In this document: in pieces, positions 56,585-64,000 of the stretch
How the letters are laid out: the number at the start of each line of letters is the position of its first letter
Position numbering within the stretch: the stretch's first letter is position 1
NCBI GenBank assembly: GCA_030180135.1
Contig: CM058235.1
Location: forward strand, 95,519,506-95,583,505
DNA length: 64,000 bases
Source of the DNA: Orychophragmus violaceus
Taxonomy: Eukaryota > Streptophyta > Magnoliopsida > Brassicales > Brassicaceae
Direction of reading: 5' to 3'
The notes under the pieces: generated by a model
The model's database searches: none
The model's input: the letters and a program-made list of their open reading frames with translations, nothing else
What the model was told of the DNA's origin: nothing
Position numbers and translations under genes: made by a program

Positions 56585-59500
56585 ACCAAAACCCTTAAAA
56601 TGGGATATAAAAGAGGTCTGGTGAAGAAATTGGTGGAAAACAAATGACCCGAAAAACCCGTCTATACACCGTGGGAAGGTTATAGCCTATCGAGAACCAA
56701 GGTTCCATGACCCGAAAAAATTGACTCGAGTTTTTTTGGAACTATCAAGACCCAAACCTCTCAAATGGATAACAAAGAGGTCTGGTGAAGAAATTGGTGG
56801 AAAAAACAATGACGGGATAGGATAAACTGATCCTATCCACCAGGGGAAGGATCCTAAGGCCAAAACCCCCTAATGGACTGACGGGATGGATTATCCTGAC
56901 CGGATGAACCGACGGGAAGGATCCGAAGACCAAAAACCACCCTAATGACGTAAGGTTTGGAATCCCTCGGCCAAAATGAAAAAAAAGACTAGCATTCTCG
57001 CGGACAGAATGACTGATGGGATGGAAACGAACCAACGGGAAGGACTATCTCGGCCATACTGACTGACGTGATGGATTATCCTGACCAGATGCACCGCCGA
57101 GAAGGATTCTAAGGCCAAAATGCAAGTTTCCATGACCCAGGAAGAATTGGATCGAGTTTTTTTGAAACTATCATGACCAAACCCCTTAAAATGGGATATA
57201 AAAGAGGTCTGGTGAAGAAATTGGTGGAAAACAAATGACCCGAAAAACCCGTCTATACACCGTGGGAAGGTTATAGCCTACCGAGAACCAAGGTTCCATG
57301 ACCCTAAAAAATTGACTCGATTTTTTTTGAAACTATAAAGACCCAAACCTCTCAAATGGATAACAAAGAGGTCTGGTGAAGAAATTGGTGGAAAAAAATT
57401 GACGGGATAGGATAAACTGATTCTATCCACCGGGGGAAGGATCCTAAGGCCAAAACCTCCTAATGGACTGACGGGAAGGAATATCTCGGCCATACTGACT
57501 GACGGGCTGGATTATCATGACCGGATGAACCGCCGGGAAGGATCTTAAGGCCAAAAACCACCCTAAATGACATAAGGTGTGGAATCCCTCGACCAAAAAA
57601 ACAAAGGACTAGCATTCTCGCGGACAAAATGACTGATGGGATGGAAACTAAATGACGGGAAGGACTATCCCGGCCATACTGACTGACGTGATGGATTATC
57701 CTGACCAGATGCACCGCCGAGAAGGATTCTAAGGCCAAAATGCAAGTTTCCATGACCCAGGAAGAATTGGATCGAGTTTTTTTGAAACTATCAAGACCCA
57801 AACCCTTACCCCCTAATGGACTGACGGGAAGGAATATCTCGGCCATACCGACTGACGTGATGGATTATCCTGACCAGATGCACCGCCGAGAAGGATTCTA
57901 AGGCCAAAATGCAAGTTTCCATGACCCAGGAAGAATTGGATCGAGTTTTTTTGAAACTATCATGACCAAAACCCTTAAAATGTGATATAAAAGAGGTCTG
58001 GTGAAGAAATTGGTAGAAAACAAATGACCCGAAAAACCCGTCTATACACCGTGGGAAGGTTATAGCCTACCGAGAACCAAGGTTCCATGACCCGAAAAAA
58101 TTGACTCGAGTTTTTTTGAAACTATCAAGACCCAAACCTCTCAAATGGATAACAAAGAGGTCTGGTGAAGAAATTGGTGGAAAAAACAATGACGGGATAG
58201 GATAAACTGATTCTATCCACCGGGGGAAGGATCCTAAGGCCAAAACCCACTAATGGACTGACGGGAAGTAATATCTCGGCCATACTGACTGACGGGCAGG
58301 ATTATCATGACCGGATGAACCGCCGGGAAGGATCCTAAGACCAAAACCCACCCTAATGACGTAAGGTGTGGAATCCCTCGGCCAAAATAAAAAAAGACGA
58401 GCATTCTCGCGGACAGAATGACTGATGGGATGGAAACGAAGTGACGGGAAGGATTCTAAGGCCAAAATGCAAGTTTCCATGACCCGGGAAGAATTGGATC
58501 GAGTTTTTTTGAAACTATCACGACCAAAACCCTTAAAATGGGATATAAAAGAGGTCTGGTGAAGAAATTGGTGGAAATCAAATGACCCGAAAAACCCGTC
58601 TATGCACCGTGGGATGGTTATAGCCTACCGAGAACCAAGGTTCCATGACCCGAAAAAAATTGACTCGAGTTTTTTTGAAACTATCAGACCCAAACCTATC
58701 AAATGGATAACAAAGAGGTCTGGTGAAGAAATTGGTGGAGAAAACAATGACGGGATATGATAAACTGATCCTATCCACCCGGGAAGAATTGGATCGGTTT
58801 TTTTTGAAACTATCACGACTAAAACCCTTAAAATGGGATATAAAAGAGGTCTGGTGAAGAAATTGGTGGAAAACAAATGACCCGAAAAACCCGTCTATGC
58901 CCCGTGGGAAGGTTATAGCCTACCGAGAACCAAGGTTCCATGACCCGAAAAAATTGACTCGAGTTTTTTTTGAAACTATCAAGACCCAAACCTCTCAAAT
59001 GGATAACAAAGAGGTCTTGTGAAGAAATTGGTGGAAAAAACAATGACGGGATAGGATAAACTGTTTCTATCCACCGGGGGAAGGATCCTAAGGACAAAAC
59101 CTCCTAATGGACTGATGGGAAGGAATATCTCGGCCATCCTGATTGACGGGATGAATTATCATGACCGGATGAACCGCCGGGAAGGATCCTAAGACCAAAA
59201 ACCACCCAAATGGACGTAAGGTGTGGAATCCCTCGGCCAAAATAAAAAAAGACTAGCATTCTCGCGGACAGAATGACTGATGGGATGGAAACGAAATGAC
59301 GGGAAGGACTATCTCGGCCATACTGACTGACGTGATGGATTATCCTGACCAGATGCACCGCCGAGAAGGATTCTAAGGCCAAAATGAAAGTTTCCATGAC
59401 CCAGGAAGAATTGGATCGAGTTTTTTTGAAACTATCATGACCAAAACCCTTAAAATGGGATATAAAAGAGGTCTGGTGAAGAAATTGGTGGAAAAAAAAT

Positions 59501-62500
59501 GACCCGAAAAACCCGTCTATACACCGTGGGAAGGTTATAGCCTACCGAGAACCAAGGTTCCATGACCCGAAAAAAATTGACTCGAGTTTTTTTGAAACTA
59601 TTAAGACCCAAACCTCTCAAATGGATAACAAAGAGGTCTGGTGAAGAAATTGGTGGAAAAAACAATGACGGGATAGGATAAACTGATTCTATCCACCGGG
59701 GGAAGAATCCTAAGGCCAAAAACCCCTAATGGACTGACGGGAAATAATATCTCGGCCATACTGACTGACGGGCTGGATTATCATGACCGGATGAACCGCC
59801 GGGAAGGATCCTAAGGCCAAAAACCACCCTAAATGACGTAAGGTGTGGAATCCCTCGGCCAAAACAACAAAGGACTAGCATTCTCGCGGCCAGAATGACT
59901 GACGGGATGGAAACGTACTGACGTGAAGGACTATCTCGGCCATACTGACTAACGGGATGGAAACGAACTGACGGGAAGGACTATCTCGGCCATACTGACT
60001 GACGGGATGGATTATCCTGACCGAATGCACCGACGGGAAGGATCCTAAGACCAAAAACCACCCTAATGACGTAAGGTGTGGAATCCCTCGGCCAAACAAA
60101 CAAAGGACTAGCATTCTCGCGGACAGAATGACTGATGGGATGGAAACGAAATGACGGGAAGGATTCTAAGGCCAAAATGCAAGGTTCCATGACCCGAAAA
60201 AAATTGACTCGAGTTTTTTTGAAACTATCAAGACCCAAACCTCTCAAATGGATAACAAAGAGGTCTGGTGCAGAAATTGGTGGAAAAAGCAATGACGGGA
60301 TAGGATAAACTGATCCTATCCACCGGGGGAAGGATCCTAAGGCCAAAACCCCCCTAATGGACTGACAGGAAGGAATATCTCGGCCATACTGACTGAGAGG
60401 ATGGATTATCATGACCGGATGAACCGACGGGAAGGATACGAAGACAAAAAAACCACCCTAAATGACGTAAGGTGTGGAATCCCTCGACCAATAAAACAAA
60501 GGACTAGCATTCTCGCGGACAGAATGACTGATGGGATGGAAACGAAATGACGGGATGGACTATCTCGGCCATACTGACTGACGGGATGGATTATCCTGGC
60601 CGGATGAACCGACGGGAAGGATCCGAAGACCAAAAACCACCCTAATGACGTAAGGTGTGGAATCCCTCGGCCAAAATAAAAAAAAGACTAGCATTCTCGC
60701 GGACAGAATGACTGATGGGATGGAAACAAAATGACGGGAAAGACTATCTCGGCCATACTGACTGACGTGATGGATTATCTTGACCAGATGCACCGCCGAG
60801 AAGGATTCTAAGGCCAAAATGCAAGTTTCCATGACCCAGGAAGAATTGGATCGAGTTTTTTTGAAACTATCATGACCAAAACCCTTAAAATGGGATATAA
60901 AAGAGGTCTGGTGAAGAAATTGGTGGAAAACAAATGACCCGAAAAACCCGTCTATACACCGTGGGAAGGTTATAGCCTACCAAGAACCAAGGTTGCATGA
61001 CCGAAAAAATTGACTCGAGTTTTTTTGAAACTATCAAGACCCAAACCTCTCAAATGGATAACAAAGAGGTCTGGTGAAGAAATTGGTGGAGAAAACAATG
61101 ACGGGATAGGATAAACTGATCCTATCCACCAGGGGAAGGATCCTAAGGCCAAAAACCCCTAATGGACTGACGGGAAGGAATATCTCGGCCATACTGACTG
61201 ACGGGCTGGATTATCATGACCGGATGAACCGCCGGGAAGGATCCTAAGGCCAAAAACCACCCTAAATGACGTAAGGTGTGGAATCCCTCGGCCAAAACAA
61301 CAAAGGACTAGTCCTTCCCGTCATTTACAAAGGACTAGCATTCTCGCGGACAGAATGACTGACGGGATGGAAACAAACTGACGTGAAGGACTATCTCGGC
61401 CATACTGACTGACGGGCTGGATTATCATGACCGGATGAACCGCCAGGAAGGATCCTAAGGCCAAAACCACGCTAATGACGTAAGCTGTGGAATCCCTCGG
61501 CCAAAATAAAAAAAGACTAGCATTCTCGCGGACAGAATGACTGATGGGATGGAAACAAAATGTCGGGAAGGACTATCTCGGCCATACTGACTGACGGGAT
61601 GGATTATCCTAACCGGATGCACCGAAGGGGAGGATCCTAAGACCAAAAACCACCCAAATGGACGTAAGGTGTGGAATCCCTGGGGCAAAACTACCAAGGA
61701 CTAGCATTCTCGCGGCCAAAACCACTGACGGGATGGAAACGAACTGACGGAAAGGACTATCTCGGCCATACTGACTGACGGGCTGGATTATCATGACCGG
61801 ATGAACCGCCGGGAAGGATCCTAAGGCCAAAACCACCCTAATGACGTAAGGTGTGGAATCCCTCGGCCAAAATAAAAAAGACTAGCATTCTCGCGGACAG
61901 AATGACTGATAGGATGGAAACGAAATGACGGGAAGGACTATCTCGGCCATACTGACTGACGTGATGGATTATCCTGACCAGTTGCACCGCCGAGAAGGAT
62001 TCTAAGGCCAAAATGCAAGTTTCCTCGGCCAAAATAAAAAAGACTAGCATTCTTGCGGACAGAATGACTGACGGGATGGAAACGAAATGACGGGAAGGAT
62101 TCTAAGTCCAAAATGCAAGTTTCCATGACCCGGGAAGAATTGGATCGAGTTTTTTTGAAACTATCACGACCAAAACCCTTAAAATGGGATATAAAAGAGG
62201 TCTGGTGAAGAAATTGGTGGAAAACAAATGACCCGAAAAACCCGTCTATGCACCGTGGGAAGGTTATAGCCTACCGAGAACCAAGGTTCCATGACCCGAA
62301 AAATATTGACTCGAGTTTTTTTGAAACTATCAGACCCAAACCTATCAAACGGATAACAAAGAGGTCTGGTGCAGAAATTGGTGGAAAAAGCAATGACGGG
62401 ATAGGATAAACTGATCCTATCCACCGGGAGAAGGATCCTAAGGCCAAAAACCCCTAATGGACTGACGGGAAGGAATATCTCGGCCATACTGACTGACGGG

Positions 62501-63771
62501 CTGGATTATCATGACCGGATGAACCGCCGGGAAGGATCCTAAGGCCAAAAACCAACCTAAATGACGTAAGGTGTGGAATCCCTCGGCCAAAACAACAAAG
62601 GACTAGCATTCTCGCGGCCAGAATGACTGACGGGATGGAAACGAACTGACGTGAAGGACTATCTCGGCCATACTGACTAACAGGATGGAAACGAACTGAC
62701 GGGAAGGATTATCTCGGCCATAATGATTGACGGGATGAATTATCCTGACCGGATGCACCGCCGGGAAGGATCCTAAGTCCAAAAACCACCCAAATGACGT
62801 AAGGTGTGGAATCCCTCGCCCAAAACAACAAAGGACTAGTATTCTCGCGGACAGAATGACTGACGGGATGGAAACAAAATGACGGGAAGGACTATCTCGG
62901 CCATACTAACTGACGTGATGGACTATCTTGACCAGATGCACCGCCGGGAAGGCTTCTAAGGCCAAATTGCAAGTTTCCATGACCCAGGAAGAATTGGATC
63001 GAGTTTTTTTTAAACTATCACGACCAAAACCCTTAAAATGGGATATAAAAGAGGTCTGGTGAAGAAATTGGTTGAAAACAAATGACCCGAAAAACCCGTC
63101 TATGCACCGTGGGAAGGTTATAGCCTACCGAGAACTAAGGTTCCATGACCCGAAAAAATTTACTCGAGTTTTTTTGAAACTATCAAGACCCAAACCTCTC
63201 AAATGGATAACAAAGAAGTCTAGTGAAGAATTGGTGGAAAAAACAATGACGGGATAGGATAAACTGATCCTATCCACCGGGGTAAGGATCCTAAGGCAAA
63301 ACCCCCTAATGGACTGACGGGAAGGAATATCTCGGCCATACTGACTGATGGGATGGATTATCATGACCGGATGAACCGCCGGGAAGGATCCCAAGTCCAA
63401 AAACCACCCTAAATGACGTAAGGTGTGGAATCCCTCGGCCAAAACAACAAAGGACTAGCATTCTTGCGGACAGAATGACTGACGGGATGGAAACGAAATG
63501 ACGGGAAGGATTCTAAGGCCAAAATGCAAGTTTCCATGACCCGGGAAGAATTGGATCGAGTTTTTTTGAAACTATCACGACCAAAACCCTTAAAATGGGA
63601 TATAAAAGAGGTCTGGTGAAGAAATTGGTGGAAAACAAATGACCCGAAAAACCCGTCTATGCATCGTGGAAAGGTTATAGCCTACCGAGAACCAAGGTTC
63701 TATGACCCGAAAAAAATTGACTCGAGTTTTTTTGAAACTATCAAGACCCAAACCTCTCAAATGGATAACAA
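56585..63771 (-). repeat. Complex satellite block 13, minus polarity
   Basis: Over 7 kb of minus-strand modules with several internal breakpoints: near 57806 (acccaaaccctta|ccccctaatgg), 58780 (cctatccac|ccgggaagaa), a tiny inverted insertion at 61311-61326, and 62024 (gcaagtttcc|tcggccaaaa). It ends near 63771 at a joint matching the one at 23325. The open frames are repeat artefacts. Confidence 0.9.
61305..61326. repeat. Micro-inversion with palindrome ggactagtcc
   Basis: A perfect 10-bp palindrome at 61305-61314, followed by ttcccgtcattt in plus polarity inside a minus block. The sequence caaaggactag then repeats on the far side (61327-61338). This is consistent with a template switch of about 16 bases. 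Confidence 0.7.
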
Positions 63772-64000
63772 AGATAGTCCTTCCCGTCAGTTCGTTTCCA
63801 TCCCGTTTGTCAGTATGGCCGAGATAGTCCTTCACGTCAGTTCGTTTCCATCCCGTCAGTCATTCTGGCTGCGAGAACGCTAGTCCTTGGTAGTTTTACC
63901 CCATGGATTCCACACCTTACGTCCATTTGGGTGGTTTTTGGTCTTAGGATCCTTCCCGTCGGTGCATCCGATCAGGATAATCCATCCCGTCAGTCAGTAT
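63772..64000 (+). repeat. Complex satellite block 14, plus polarity (runs off window)
   Basis: Plus-strand module A beginning at an inversion joint and continuing through the end of the window. It includes the ggtagttttaccccatgg variant of module A. Confidence 0.88.

Noticed and set aside
56407..56598. Glycine/arginine/phenylalanine-rich open frame
   Set aside because: It arises entirely from ttcggg repeats of the hAT-like element and crosses its terminus.
61305..61314. Palindrome ggactagtcc as a possible protein-binding site
   Set aside because: It is better explained as the by-product of a micro-inversion of satellite sequence, as the repeated caaaggactag beside it shows.
1..64000. Telomeric, 5S/45S rDNA or Arabidopsis 180-bp centromere repeats
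   Set aside because: I saw no run of ttaggg/tttaggg, no rRNA-like sequence and no match to the 180-bp repeat as I know it.

Overview
This window looks like heterochromatin, probably pericentromeric, from a flowering plant. Brassicaceae is the best guess, from the Athila-like Ty3/gypsy elements (tRNA-Asp primer site, retrotransposon-ORF1 style gag) and a TTCGGG-rich hAT-type element. The species cannot be named from sequence alone. I found no host protein-coding gene, rRNA or tRNA gene. Every coding sequence I can support is a fragment of a transposable element.

About 46 kb of the 64 kb is one complex satellite. Its module A (roughly 180-230 bp, with an internal 50-bp minisatellite) alternates irregularly with a two-part module B. 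Halves B1 and B2 of module B are diverged copies of each other. B1 carries a short perfect hairpin. The array is not uniform: it flips polarity at least ten times. The blocks are: plus 1-4733, minus 4734-6871, plus 11548-19471, minus 19472-23325, plus 23326-25958 and 33091-36631, minus 36632-40573, plus 40574-43104, minus 43105-47565 and 52547-54459, plus 54460-55129, minus 55130-56031 and 56585-63771, plus 63772-64000. Two of these inversion joints occur twice. Higher-order tandem units of 3,228 bp and 1,406 bp, and an inverted copy of the 3,228-bp unit, are superimposed.

Four mobile elements interrupt the satellite. (1) 6872-11547 is an Athila-like element with a truncated gag, no pol, two LTRs from different subfamilies and no target duplication; it appears to be a recombinant of two insertions. 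(2) 25959-33090 is a Ty1/copia element with about 99% identical LTRs and a clean 5-bp target duplication but a badly decayed pol, so it was probably moved in trans. (3) 47566-52546 is a minus-strand Athila-like locus in which a piece of flanking satellite plus target duplication lies inside, between a gag fragment and the right-hand LTR. (4) 56032-56584 is a small hAT-like element with an 8-bp target duplication.

The order of events can be partly read: satellite modules amplified, inversions and segmental copies formed, and then the copia element landed in one segmental copy, because the matching site is empty in two paralogous copies. No obvious new enzymatic system is present. The interesting content is the architecture of the satellite and its recombination with retroelements.
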